Source of the DNA: Actinomycetes bacterium
Lineage (GTDB): Bacteria; Actinomycetota; Actinomycetes; JAHEKZ01
Length of the DNA stretch: 64,000 nt
Reading direction: 5' to 3'
Assembly (NCBI GenBank): GCA_027118455.1
Contig: JAJAYZ010000041.1
Span: forward strand, 1-64,000
Shown: positions 52,810-61,317 of the stretch, in pieces
How the letters are laid out: each line of letters begins with the position of its first letter
Position numbering within the stretch: the first letter of the stretch is position 1
The notes under the pieces: model-generated
The model's database searches: none
What the model was told of the DNA's origin: nothing
What the model saw: the letters and a program-made list of their open reading frames with translations, nothing else
Made by a program: the position numbers and the translations under genes

Positions 52810-53775
52810 TTAGGGCGTCAAGGCCTTGGACGGCACGGACTGGTCCGGTGCCTTGATCGGGCCCTTGAGGTTCGCGTCGCCATACTCGACGAGATAGCGA
52901 GCGCCGGCGAGCTCCTTGGCCACGTATTCGGGCAGACCGACCCCCGGCAGGCTGATGTTCGTTCCGGTGAACTGCAGCGTCTGCGGCAGTCCGTCGGCCC
53001 CGATGGTGACGAGAACTCTGGTCGAGCTGTCCTCGAAGCGGTTCGCGAAGCCAAGTCCTCCCAGGTGATCGGTGAGGTCAAGTGCGACGAGCGCCGACGA
53101 GCTCGGAATGGTGCCGCTGATCGTCAGGGTGTCGCCGATTGCAGAGCCGGCGGACGCGTCCGTCTGGACCAGCATCCTGAGGTCGAGTGGTGTGCTGATG
53201 TCCTTCCAGGTGACACCATCGCCCACCCCGTAGCCCGGAACACGCATCCACCAACGACCGTTCGAGCCAGTGAACCCTATTTTTTTGACGGCAGCGAAGG
53301 TGGTGCGCACGTAGGGACCTGTCGGGGTCGACTCCACGTAAATCAGTTCGGTGGTCTGGTCGACACCGTTGCCAGTGGCTACCGCGGACTTCGGCCGGTC
53401 GATGGTGGTGGTGGTCGCCCATGCCAACGGCTTTCGTGTCCAGGCGCCTGAGCCCGAGATCTTGGTGACGTCGTCGTCAATGACGTTCTCGCCCTGGGAG
53501 GTGAAGCTGATGGACCCTTCGTTGTCAACGGCCGCGAGCGCGTCGTCGAGGGCAGCCTGTGCCACGGCTTGGGTCAGTGCGGCGGCCCCGCCGGTGGGCT
53601 CGCCCGAAGGGGTGGGATCAACGTCATCCGATGGTCGGCTTGTGGTGACGGCTCCGGAGGGTGAACTGCTCGCTGGTGCGGACTCGCTTGACTCCTTCGA
53701 GTTCGTGCACCCCGCCATGCTGATCGCGAACGTGGCAAGCAGGGCGACGGCGGCCAGCCGTGAACCCGTCAGCAA
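52810..53775 (-). CDS. LppX/LprG-like lipoprotein
   Basis: A 321-residue lipoprotein with lipobox AISMAGCTNSKES (Cys about residue 22) and a Ser/Glu/Thr-rich linker, then a beta-rich domain (EGSISFTSQGENVIDDDVT, YVRTTFAAVKKIGFTG, TLTISGTIPSSSALVALDL). The layout and length are consistent with LppX/LprAFG lipid-binding lipoproteins, which carry lipids to the cell surface, although similarity is structural rather than by motif. It is convergent with the amidase gene and lies three bases downstream of the DUF7455 gene. Confidence 0.65.
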   Translation of the reverse strand: MLTGSRLAAVALLATFAISMAGCTNSKESSESAPASSSPSGAVTTSRPSDDVDPTPSGEPTGGAAALTQAVAQAALDDALAAVDNEGSISFTSQGENVIDDDVTKISGSGAWTRKPLAWATTTTIDRPKSAVATGNGVDQTTELIYVESTPTGPYVRTTFAAVKKIGFTGSNGRWWMRVPGYGVGDGVTWKDISTPLDLRMLVQTDASAGSAIGDTLTISGTIPSSSALVALDLTDHLGGLGFANRFEDSSTRVLVTIGADGLPQTLQFTGTNISLPGVGLPEYVAKELAGARYLVEYGDANLKGPIKAPDQSVPSKALTP

Positions 53776-53778
53776 GGG

Positions 53779-53979
53779 TCAGTTCTCGACGAGGCGAGCC
53801 GTCTCGTCGGTGATCTCGACGGCGACCGTCTTCAACTTCGGCTCGAACTGCTTGGCGTGGTGGGCGCAGAAGTGCAGCTCACCGGTGATCAGGCGCACTC
53901 GGACGTATGCCTGCGCGCCGCATTTGTCGCAGCGGTCGGCAGCGGTCAGCGTGGTGTCGGGGGCCAGTGCGGTTGTCAC
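53779..53979 (-). CDS. DUF7455-family zinc-ribbon-like protein
   Basis: A 66-residue protein with CDKCGAQAYVRVRLITGELHF and CAHHAKQFEPKL, giving one CxxC and one CxHH pair that should hold a zinc ion. This small actinobacterial family usually stands beside the topoisomerase IV subunit B gene, as here. Function unknown. It is divergent from parE and immediately upstream of the lipoprotein gene (three bases). Confidence 0.85.
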   Translation of the reverse strand: MTTALAPDTTLTAADRCDKCGAQAYVRVRLITGELHFCAHHAKQFEPKLKTVAVEITDETARLVEN

Positions 53980-54146
53980 GTCGCCTCACTCCTCACTGAG
54001 AGCCTCGCGGCTTGGGCCACGTGACCGTCGGGTCGGTGCCGAGAGGACCCCGGCACCTGGTTCAACATCACATCACAGTCCGACACTTCCCGCTGCTGCC
54101 AGCGGCGAGGTTCGCCGTTGGCGTATACCTTCACTCAGACCATCGG

Positions 54147-54160
54147 GTGATCTACGTCAC
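54147..54160. promoter_or_regulatory. CRP/GlxR-type operator candidate
   Basis: GTGATCTACGTCAC is GTGA-N6-TCAC with a central TA and matches the actinobacterial CRP/GlxR core (TGTGA-N6-TCACA) except at the outermost bases. It lies in the 260-base divergent spacer between DUF7455 and parE, about 80 bases before the parE GTG. The rest of that spacer shows no gene. Confidence 0.5.
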
Positions 54161-54239
54161 GACACGCCAATTGTGACCGAAGTGCACCCGTCGGTGCGTC
54201 AACATCACCCGGTCGGACCTGCCCGATAGCCTCAGGGAC

Positions 54240-56405
54240 GTGCCAGTAGCCCGTACCTCCGCCAGCCCCACAGCAGATCAGGGGGCAGATTCGGCCGCAT
54301 CCTCGACCCAAAGGCCGGCCGCCAAGAAAGCCGCATCTGGCGCCGGTCGGGGCGGCGGGTACACCGCCAAGCACCTCTCGGTGCTCGAGGGCCTGGAGGC
54401 GGTGCGCAAGCGCCCCGGTATGTACATCGGCTCCACCGACTCCCGCGGCATCATGCACTGCCTCTGGGAGATCATCGACAACGCCGTCGACGAGGCGCTC
54501 GCTGGCTACTGCCACCGGATCGATGTCCGACTGCTGGCGGACGGCTCAGTTGAGGTCGAGGACGACGGACGCGGTATTCCGGTCGATGTTGAGCCCAAGA
54601 CCAAGCTAACCGGCGTCGAGGTCGTTCTCACCAAGCTGCACGCCGGCGGCAAGTTCGGGGGCGGGTCATACACCGCATCCGGAGGGCTCCATGGAGTCGG
54701 TGCCTCAGTGGTCAACGCCCTCTCCTCGCGACTCGACGTCGAGGTCGACCGTGACGGCAAGATCCACGCGATGTCGTTCCGGCGCGGAATCCCCGGCGAG
54801 TTCGCTAGCCCCGCGAACGACACCGAGTTCGTCAAGCGTTCGGGGTTGCGCGTCGTCGGCAAGGCGCCGAAGAAGAAGACCGGCACCCGCGTCCGCTACT
54901 GGGCCGACCACCAGATCTTCCTCAACGACGCCGAGGTCTCCCTCGATGAGTTGCGTAGTCGCATGCGACAGACCGCGTTTCTGGTGCCTGGGCTCACCCT
55001 GCACCTACACGACGCGCGAGCTGATGAAGTCGTCGAAGAGTCCTTCCGCTTCGACGGAGGTATTGCCGAGTATGTCGAGTTCCTCAGCAACGACGTGGCC
55101 ATCGCTGACGTCGTCCGGCTGCACGGTGTTGGGCACTTTCACGAGACGGTCCCGGTGCTCGACTCCCAAGGACACATGTCGCCGACCGAGGTCGAGCGCG
55201 AGCTGACTGTCGACATTGCTCTTCGTTGGGGCGGTGGGTATGACACGACGGTGCGTAGCTTCGTCAACATCATCGCGACCCCCAAGGGCGGCACCCACGT
55301 CTCGGGCTTCGAGCGCGGGCTGGTCCGCACGGTCAACGAACAGCTACGGGCGGCCAAACTGCTCAAGGTCAACGACGACCCGGTCATCAAAGATGACGTC
55401 CTCGAGGGCCTCACCGGGGTCGTCTGCGTTCGGCTGGCCGAGCCGCAGTTCGAGGGCCAGACCAAAGAGGTCCTCGGCACCTCGGCAGCGACGCGGATCG
55501 TCTCGCACGTCGTGCACCGTGAGCTCACCAAGGTGCTGACGTCCACCAAGCGAGGTGACAAGACTCGGGCCCGCGCGATTCTGGAGAAGGTGGCCGGCGC
55601 TTCCAGGGCCCGAATTGCCGCGCGTCAGTCCAAAGAGCTGCAGCGTCGGAAGAATGCGCTGGAGACCTCGTCCTTGCCGGCGAAGCTCGCCGACTGTCGT
55701 AGCGACGACATCGAACGCACCGAGATCTTCATCGTCGAGGGCGACAGCGCGCTCGGCACCGCCAAGCTGGCCCGGTCCTCGGAGTTCCAGGCGCTGCTAC
55801 CCATTCGTGGCAAGATCCTTAACGTCCAGAAGGCGTCCGTCGCCGACATGCTGAAGAACAGCGAGTGTGCGTCGCTGATCCAGGTGTTGGGTGCTGGCTC
55901 AGGACGCACCTTCGACCCAGACGCTGTCCGCTACGGCAAGGTGATCATCATGACCGACGCCGATGTCGACGGCGCCCACATCCGCACGCTGCTGCTCACG
56001 CTGTTCCACCGCTACATGCGGCCGATGCTGGCGTCCGGCCGGGTGTACGCGGCAGTGCCGCCGTTACACCGGATCGAGGTGGTCACCGGTGGTGGCAAGA
56101 AGAACGAGTACATCTATGCCTACTCCGATGTCGAGATGAAGAAGCTGCTTGCTGACCTCGAGAAGAAGGGTAAACGCATCAAACAGCCGATCCAGCGGTA
56201 TAAGGGCCTCGGCGAGATGGATGCCGAGCAGCTCCGCGAGACCACCATGGACCCGCGTCACCGCACGCTGCGGCGGATCACCCTCGCTGACGCCGAACAG
56301 GGCTCAGGCGTCTTCGAGCTGCTGATGGGTAACGAGGTCGCCCCGCGGCGTGACTTCATCATTGACGGGGCTGCTGATCTCGACCGGGCCCGCATCGACG
56401 CCTGA
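54240..56405 (+). CDS. parE: DNA topoisomerase IV subunit B (GyrB/ParE family)
   Basis: A 721-residue type IIA topoisomerase ATPase/Toprim subunit. The GHKL motifs are EIIDNAVDEALAGY, VEDDGRGIPVDVEP and SGGLHGVGASVVNALS. The Toprim domain is shown by FIVEGDSALGTAKLARSSEF and IIMTDADVDGAHIRTLLLTL, and the C-terminus by IQRYKGLGEMDAEQLRETTM. An N-terminal extension of about 35 residues is rich in Ala, Ser and Lys. Start GTG 54240. With parC downstream it makes the decatenase. A second gyrase pair (gyrA/gyrB) would be expected elsewhere in the genome. Confidence 0.96.
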   Translation: MPVARTSASPTADQGADSAASSTQRPAAKKAASGAGRGGGYTAKHLSVLEGLEAVRKRPGMYIGSTDSRGIMHCLWEIIDNAVDEALAGYCHRIDVRLLADGSVEVEDDGRGIPVDVEPKTKLTGVEVVLTKLHAGGKFGGGSYTASGGLHGVGASVVNALSSRLDVEVDRDGKIHAMSFRRGIPGEFASPANDTEFVKRSGLRVVGKAPKKKTGTRVRYWADHQIFLNDAEVSLDELRSRMRQTAFLVPGLTLHLHDARADEVVEESFRFDGGIAEYVEFLSNDVAIADVVRLHGVGHFHETVPVLDSQGHMSPTEVERELTVDIALRWGGGYDTTVRSFVNIIATPKGGTHVSGFERGLVRTVNEQLRAAKLLKVNDDPVIKDDVLEGLTGVVCVRLAEPQFEGQTKEVLGTSAATRIVSHVVHRELTKVLTSTKRGDKTRARAILEKVAGASRARIAARQSKELQRRKNALETSSLPAKLADCRSDDIERTEIFIVEGDSALGTAKLARSSEFQALLPIRGKILNVQKASVADMLKNSECASLIQVLGAGSGRTFDPDAVRYGKVIIMTDADVDGAHIRTLLLTLFHRYMRPMLASGRVYAAVPPLHRIEVVTGGGKKNEYIYAYSDVEMKKLLADLEKKGKRIKQPIQRYKGLGEMDAEQLRETTMDPRHRTLRRITLADAEQGSGVFELLMGNEVAPRRDFIIDGAADLDRARIDA

Positions 56406-56423
56406 CCCGATAGGGTCGCGGCC

Positions 56424-56693
56424 ATGTGCTGCATCGTTGCGCTGATGGGCCTGGTCGGCCCCCGTGCTGCTTTTCTCTTTGCTTGGATTTTCACGAACGA
56501 GGTCGACCAGTCGATCGACAGTTTCTGGGTCAAACTCCTTGCCCTGGTCTTCTTGCCGTGGACGGCCCTCTTCTGGGCGATCGCGTGGGCGCCGATCCAG
56601 GAGGTCTCCGGCTTCGGCTGGTTCCTCGTCTTCTTCGGTGTCGCCCTAGACATCGGCTCCTACACCTCAGGCGCTTACTCCCGTCGCGACTAG
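56424..56693 (+). CDS. Small membrane protein
   Basis: An 89-residue protein with hydrophobic segments near CIVALMGLVGPRAAFLFAWIF, VKLLALVFLPWTALFWAIAW and GFGWFLVFFGVALDIGSY, separated by short loops. No conserved motif is known. It starts 18 bases after the parE stop on the same strand and is probably co-transcribed. Function unknown. Confidence 0.75.
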   Translation: MCCIVALMGLVGPRAAFLFAWIFTNEVDQSIDSFWVKLLALVFLPWTALFWAIAWAPIQEVSGFGWFLVFFGVALDIGSYTSGAYSRRD

Positions 56694-56711
56694 CGCGATG
56701 GCCCGGTGCCG

Positions 56712-57233
56712 CTAGTCGTACGAGGTGTCGAGCGGTACCGGTTGCAGCCTGCCGGTGTCGACGTCGAAGATCGCTCCACCGATCTGTAGCTCCCTGGGGA
56801 GCAGCGGGTAGGCGTGAATGCGGACGAGGTCGTGGCGCAGGGAGGCCACCTGGTCGTCGGTGGTGCGGAACTCCAGGCTGCGGGTGTCGACGCCGTACTC
56901 GGCCCCGATGAAGGCGTGGATGTCGTTCTCGGTCGACTCGGCCATTCGGCACTGGGTGTGCGGCATGACCAAGACGCGCGTGACGTCGAGCAGGTAAGCG
57001 CCGAGCACCAGGGTGCGGAGAACGTCCTCGGTGACGCGGCCCCCCGCATTACGCAACACCTTGGCGTCCCCTGGACCGATCCCGAGGATGTCGAAGGGAT
57101 TGATCCGCGAGTCCATGCAGGTGAGCACGGCCAGGCCTCGGGCTGCCCTGGCTGGCAAACCCGAGATCTGAAAGTGCGCCGAGAACTCCGCGTTGGCCTC
57201 AAGAACGTCGTCGAATGCTCCACCGAGAATCAT
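56712..57233 (-). CDS. Beta-class carbonic anhydrase
   Basis: A 173-residue protein. The zinc ligands are Cys in LTCMDSRINPFDILG (with the Asp-Arg dyad), and the His and Cys in MPHTQCRMAESTEND; the conserved GDAKVLRNAGG is also present. Beta carbonic anhydrases hydrate CO2 to bicarbonate for carboxylases and pH balance. The size fits the short single-domain type. Its start overlaps the stop of the thioredoxin-like gene (shared base at 57233), so the two are coupled. Confidence 0.9.
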   Translation of the reverse strand: MILGGAFDDVLEANAEFSAHFQISGLPARAARGLAVLTCMDSRINPFDILGIGPGDAKVLRNAGGRVTEDVLRTLVLGAYLLDVTRVLVMPHTQCRMAESTENDIHAFIGAEYGVDTRSLEFRTTDDQVASLRHDLVRIHAYPLLPRELQIGGAIFDVDTGRLQPVPLDTSYD

Positions 57234-57796
57234 CAGGGGGCCTCAGCTTGCTCGTTGTCGGGCAGCCACTTGATGCCGCAGCCCATGCTGGGGCGGTGTG
57301 GCTCAGGTACGGGTTGGCCGGCTGCCACCAACGCGATGGCGTTCGTGAGATCGGCCCCGGTGACCGATTCGCCGTTGCCGGGGGTGGACGCGTCGAAGGC
57401 ACCCCGATAGGCCAGCCTGCGGTCGGGGCCGTATACGAAGAAGTCCGGGGTGCAGACCGCTCCGTAGGCTTTCGCCACCGACTGGTCGGTGTCGACGAGG
57501 TACGGAAACGTCCAGCCGGAGCGCTCGGCCTGGCCGGCCAACTGTGGGGGAGCATCCTCGGGGTAGCGCTCGACGTCGTTGCTGCTGATAGCGACGATGG
57601 CGACCTGATCGGTCGCCTTGATCCGTCCGAACGCCAACTCGATGTGCTTGACGTAGGGGCAGTGGTTGCAGACAAAGGCCACCACAAGCACGGGCGCGGT
57701 GAAGTCGCCGAGCGAGTGTGGAGCGCCACCAACGTCCGGGACAGTGAAGTCGGGAGCAGCTGTGCCCAACGGTACGAGGGACGAGGTGAGAGCCAT
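57233..57796 (-). CDS. Thioredoxin-fold redoxin (AhpC/TSA-like)
   Basis: A 187-residue redoxin from ATG 57796 (MALTSSLVPLGTAAPDFTV). The CxxC active site is FVCNHCPYVKHIE, followed by VAIVAISSNDVERYPED and the cis-proline strand region CTPDFFVYGPDRRLAYRGA. Such CNHCPYV proteins form a subgroup near resA/TlpA and peroxiredoxin-like thiol oxidoreductases. No signal peptide, so it should be cytosolic. It is translationally coupled to the carbonic anhydrase gene. Confidence 0.88.
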   Translation of the reverse strand: MALTSSLVPLGTAAPDFTVPDVGGAPHSLGDFTAPVLVVAFVCNHCPYVKHIELAFGRIKATDQVAIVAISSNDVERYPEDAPPQLAGQAERSGWTFPYLVDTDQSVAKAYGAVCTPDFFVYGPDRRLAYRGAFDASTPGNGESVTGADLTNAIALVAAGQPVPEPHRPSMGCGIKWLPDNEQAEAP

Positions 57797-57879
57797 AACT
57801 TCCATCCTGCCCCAGGCCAGCAATGTGTGAGTGAGCGGCCGCGATGAAGGCGGTCACTCACAGGTTGTCGGAGGGTGGT

Positions 57880-58740
57880 TCAACTTATGGCCGTCTGCCA
57901 GGTGTGGGACGGCACCGCGGCTTTGCCGCATGACTCGGGGCGGTCGATTCCGGGACGTTCCTCAACCGCGACCAGGAAGTGGCGGCCGTTCGCGGTGACC
58001 CGCCAACGACCGTCGTCCTCACGGTGCACCTCGAGGGGGCGCGGCGCGCTCGCTCCGAGGCGACGCAGCACTGCAAGCTCGGCCGCCTGACCGGCTGGTG
58101 GCAGCGATGACCGACCCCGGCATGCGTCCAGGCTGCGGGACTCGGCGTCCGGTCCGCCGTAGAGGTAGCCGTCGGGCAGCGAGACGAAGGTCGGGGCAAA
58201 GCGGTGGCCCCCGGTGTGCGAGGTCTCCCACACCTGCGTGCGCGCGTCGGCCGCCGTAGCCATCGAGGCCGCCATCGGACGTCCCAGAACGGCGCAGCAC
58301 TGATCGCGTTTGGCGTTGGTGCAGACCAGCAGGGCGTTGGCCGGTGCCGGCAGCTGTTCGCCAGGGAGGTTGGTCGGAGCGTCCTTTGCGTTCAGCAGAG
58401 CGTCGACATCGAGCAGAGCGTGAAGCGAACCGACGTCCGCAACCGACCGTGCTGCTATCCAGGAGGCGCCTGCATCGGTGCGGGCGAGCAGCAAGGTGCG
58501 AGCACCACCGCGAACGTCGGGATGGGCGCCAACTGATCGGATCAGCCCAACGCGCACCGGACGCGCCGCCGCCAGAGCGGCCAGGGCGTGTCCATCGACT
58601 GAGGGCAGGTGACTCTCGACCAGTGCGTCGCGCCCCCACGGTCCCGGTTGCTCGAGCAGCACCCAGAGCCTGGCGTGCGGCGCGGTGCCAGCAAGGGACT
58701 CGTTCGTCTGGGCGCGGATCGCCGAGCAGGTCACCGTCAC
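57880..58740 (-). CDS. Sucrase/ferredoxin-like [2Fe-2S] protein
   Basis: A 286-residue protein of the sucrase/ferredoxin-like family (a thioredoxin-fold ferredoxin relative, not a true sucrase). Cluster-ligand candidates are LVCTNAKRDQCCAV and the HxxxH pair in WETSHTGGHRFAPTF, with a later cysteine in RPESCGKA. The function is unproven. Its GTG start overlaps the parC stop by GTGA and the gene is therefore coupled to parC, an arrangement I recall from other actinobacteria. Confidence 0.85.
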   Translation of the reverse strand: MTVTCSAIRAQTNESLAGTAPHARLWVLLEQPGPWGRDALVESHLPSVDGHALAALAAARPVRVGLIRSVGAHPDVRGGARTLLLARTDAGASWIAARSVADVGSLHALLDVDALLNAKDAPTNLPGEQLPAPANALLVCTNAKRDQCCAVLGRPMAASMATAADARTQVWETSHTGGHRFAPTFVSLPDGYLYGGPDAESRSLDACRGRSSLPPAGQAAELAVLRRLGASAPRPLEVHREDDGRWRVTANGRHFLVAVEERPGIDRPESCGKAAVPSHTWQTAIS

Positions 58741-61178
58741 CCGCGACTCGACCCCACAGCGGAGATCGGCTGGGTGGCGCGTTCGCCGCTGCCGTCGCGT
58801 CGGCCGTCGGCGGCAGGCAGGTCGATCGGTACGCCGGCGCCGGCGCAGGCGATCGGCGTGGCCGGCCCAGCCCAGGCCAAGATGATGGTGTCCTCGCCCT
58901 TGAGGAAACGATGGCAGCGCACACCGCCGGTTCCACGGCCCTTGGCGGGGTATTCGGCGTAGGCGCTGACTTTGACGCTGCCCGCCTCGGTTCCCGGTAA
59001 CGCAGCTGAGCTGCCCGAGACCGTGACGACCGCAGCTGCAACTGCGGTCGGAACCGCCCCGAAGAAGGCTACCTGCGCGTCGGCATTGAGTCGAACCCCA
59101 GCCATGCCTCCGGCTGCTCGCCCTTGCGAGCGCACTGTCGCGGCGCCAAAGCGCAGCAGTTGGCCGTCGGAGGTGACGAAGACCAGGTCGTCGGTGTCGT
59201 CGACGGGGACCGCGCCCACCACCTCGTCATCGTCCTTGAGCCCGACGAGGTCCCATCGGTCCTTGTTCGTCAGCGGCTCGACGGACACTCGCTTCACGAC
59301 TCCATCGCGCGTGCCGAGCGCCACGGTTGCCGAGCCGTCGAGCGACACCAGTCCCAAGGCCCGCTCGTCGCGCCCAAGGTCGACGAACTCGCGCACCGGT
59401 GCGCCGCCGGCAAGTGTTGGTCCGGCTGCCGTGTTCGGCAGCGTCGGAAGGTCGAGCACCGAGAGCCGAATAACCTCTCCGGTGGACGTCAGCAGCCCGA
59501 CGTCGCCGCGCGCTGTGGCGGCGATGTCACCGACGATCACGTCGTGCTTGGCGCGCTTGCTGACCGGTTCGAGAGGTGCCTCATCCATCGTTCTTGCAAG
59601 GAGTCCGGTAGCCGACAGGAGTACTCGGCACGGGTCGTCGGTGACCTCGAGCGGCGCTGACGCTCTGGTCGGCTGTCCTGCTGACTCGAGGAGAACGGTG
59701 CGCCGTGGCGTCCCGAACTGTTTGGCGACGTCAGCAAGCTCAGTGGAGACAAGCTTTCTGAGCGACTTCTCGTCGTCGAGGATCGCGGTGAGCTCGTCGA
59801 TGGTGGCGAGAAGCTCTTCCCGCTCGGTTTCGAGTTCGATTCGGCTGAACTTGGTGAGCCGGCGCAGTGGCATGTCGAGGATGTAGGTGGCCTGTAGATC
59901 GCTCAGCTCGAAGACACTGATCAGCCGCTCCTTGGCCTGGGTGGCGTCGTCGGAACTGCGGATCACCGCGATGACCTCGTCGATATCGACGATGGCGATC
60001 AGCAGTCCATCGACCAGGTGCAGCCGGGAGGATGCCTTACGGCGGCGGAACTCACAGCGTCGCCGGACGATCTCGATCCGGTGGTCGAGGTAGACCTGGA
60101 GCAGCTCCAGGAGGCCTAACGTGCGTGGCTGCCCCTCAACGAGGGCAACGTTGTTGATGCCGAACGAGTCCTCCATCGGAGTGAGCCGGTAGAGCTCGTC
60201 AAGAACCGCATCAGGGTTGAAACCGTTCTTCACCTCGACGACCAGTCGCAGTCCCTGCTCGTGATCGGTGAGGTCGACAAGGCCAGCGATGCCCAGCAAC
60301 TTCTTGTTGCGAACGAGGTCGGAGATCTTCTCGACGACCTTCTCGGGGCCGACACCCATCGGCAGCTCGGTCACGATGATGCCCTTGCGGCGCGGGGTGA
60401 CATTCTCGATGCGGGTAGTGGCCCTGACGCGGAAGGATCCCTTGCCGGACGAGTAGGCGTCGCGGATGCCCTCGAGCCCCACGATGGTCCCGCCCGTTGG
60501 TAGGTCGGGGCCAGGGATGAAGCGCATGATGGTGTCGAGGTCGGACGTCGGGTGTGCCAGAAGGTGTCGAGCCGCCGAGATGACCTCAACGAGGTTGTGC
60601 GGGGCCATGTTGGTGGCCATGCCGACGGCGATGCCGGTGGCTCCGTTGACCAGTAAGTTCGGGTAGGCAGCTGGAAGCACTTGTGGTTCGGTGAGCTGGC
60701 CGTCGTAGTTGGGGTTGAAGTCGACGACGTCTTCGTCGATCGACCCGGTCATCAGAAGCGCAGCTGCATCCAACCGGCACTCGGTGTACCGCATGGCGGC
60801 CGGTCCGGAGTCGAGGCTTCCGAAGTTTCCGTGGCCGTCGACCAGTGGTAGTCGCATGGAGAACGGCTGTGCCATACGCACGAGAGCGTCGTAGATAGCC
60901 CCGTCACCATGCGGGTGCAGCTTTCCCATCACCTCACCGACCACGCGGGCCGATTTTACGTGGCCGCGGTCCGGCCGCAGCCCCATGTCGTCCATCTGGA
61001 AGAGGATCCGGCGGTGCACGGGCTTGAGTCCGTCGCGTGCATCGGGCAGGGCACGCGAGTAGATCACCGAGTAGGCGTACTCAAGGAAGCTGCCCTGCAT
61101 CTCGTCGGCAACGTCAACATCGACGATCGTCTCGCGGACGGGCTGAGCGGGGGCTGGGGTGGACTTGCGACGGGCCAT
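58737..61178 (-). CDS. parC: DNA topoisomerase IV subunit A (GyrA/ParC family)
   Basis: An 813-residue type IIA DNA-cleaving subunit starting MARRKSTPAPAQPVRETIV. The catalytic tyrosine is in GPAAMRYTECRLD, preceded by the winged-helix KVVGEVMGKLHPHGD-like segment (SARVVGEVMGKLHPHGDGAI) and the tower domain; the C-terminal part is a beta pinwheel with blades such as VFVTSDGQLLRFG. No GyrA-box (QRRGGKG) was found, which supports topoisomerase IV rather than gyrase. The frame extends to 61328 but ATG 61178 begins before the conserved start. Transcribed opposite to parE with small genes between. Confidence 0.95.
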   Translation of the reverse strand: MARRKSTPAPAQPVRETIVDVDVADEMQGSFLEYAYSVIYSRALPDARDGLKPVHRRILFQMDDMGLRPDRGHVKSARVVGEVMGKLHPHGDGAIYDALVRMAQPFSMRLPLVDGHGNFGSLDSGPAAMRYTECRLDAAALLMTGSIDEDVVDFNPNYDGQLTEPQVLPAAYPNLLVNGATGIAVGMATNMAPHNLVEVISAARHLLAHPTSDLDTIMRFIPGPDLPTGGTIVGLEGIRDAYSSGKGSFRVRATTRIENVTPRRKGIIVTELPMGVGPEKVVEKISDLVRNKKLLGIAGLVDLTDHEQGLRLVVEVKNGFNPDAVLDELYRLTPMEDSFGINNVALVEGQPRTLGLLELLQVYLDHRIEIVRRRCEFRRRKASSRLHLVDGLLIAIVDIDEVIAVIRSSDDATQAKERLISVFELSDLQATYILDMPLRRLTKFSRIELETEREELLATIDELTAILDDEKSLRKLVSTELADVAKQFGTPRRTVLLESAGQPTRASAPLEVTDDPCRVLLSATGLLARTMDEAPLEPVSKRAKHDVIVGDIAATARGDVGLLTSTGEVIRLSVLDLPTLPNTAAGPTLAGGAPVREFVDLGRDERALGLVSLDGSATVALGTRDGVVKRVSVEPLTNKDRWDLVGLKDDDEVVGAVPVDDTDDLVFVTSDGQLLRFGAATVRSQGRAAGGMAGVRLNADAQVAFFGAVPTAVAAAVVTVSGSSAALPGTEAGSVKVSAYAEYPAKGRGTGGVRCHRFLKGEDTIILAWAGPATPIACAGAGVPIDLPAADGRRDGSGERATQPISAVGSSRG

Positions 61179-61317
61179 GCGGGACGGGGCTCCAGTGGGA
61201 CAGGGGAGACGGACCTGCCCAGTCTCTCCTGAGCCACCCCCAAGTGCCGCGGCGACCCGCGGCAGGGGATGGTCATCTGTGGGCAGGGGGACGCGCGACG
61301 GGCAGTAGCGTGGAGGG

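Noticed and set aside
18933-53775. Integrated phage or conjugative element between sigA and parE
   Set aside because: No integrase, transposase, capsid, relaxase or attachment repeat is visible; only rearrangement remains as a suggestion.
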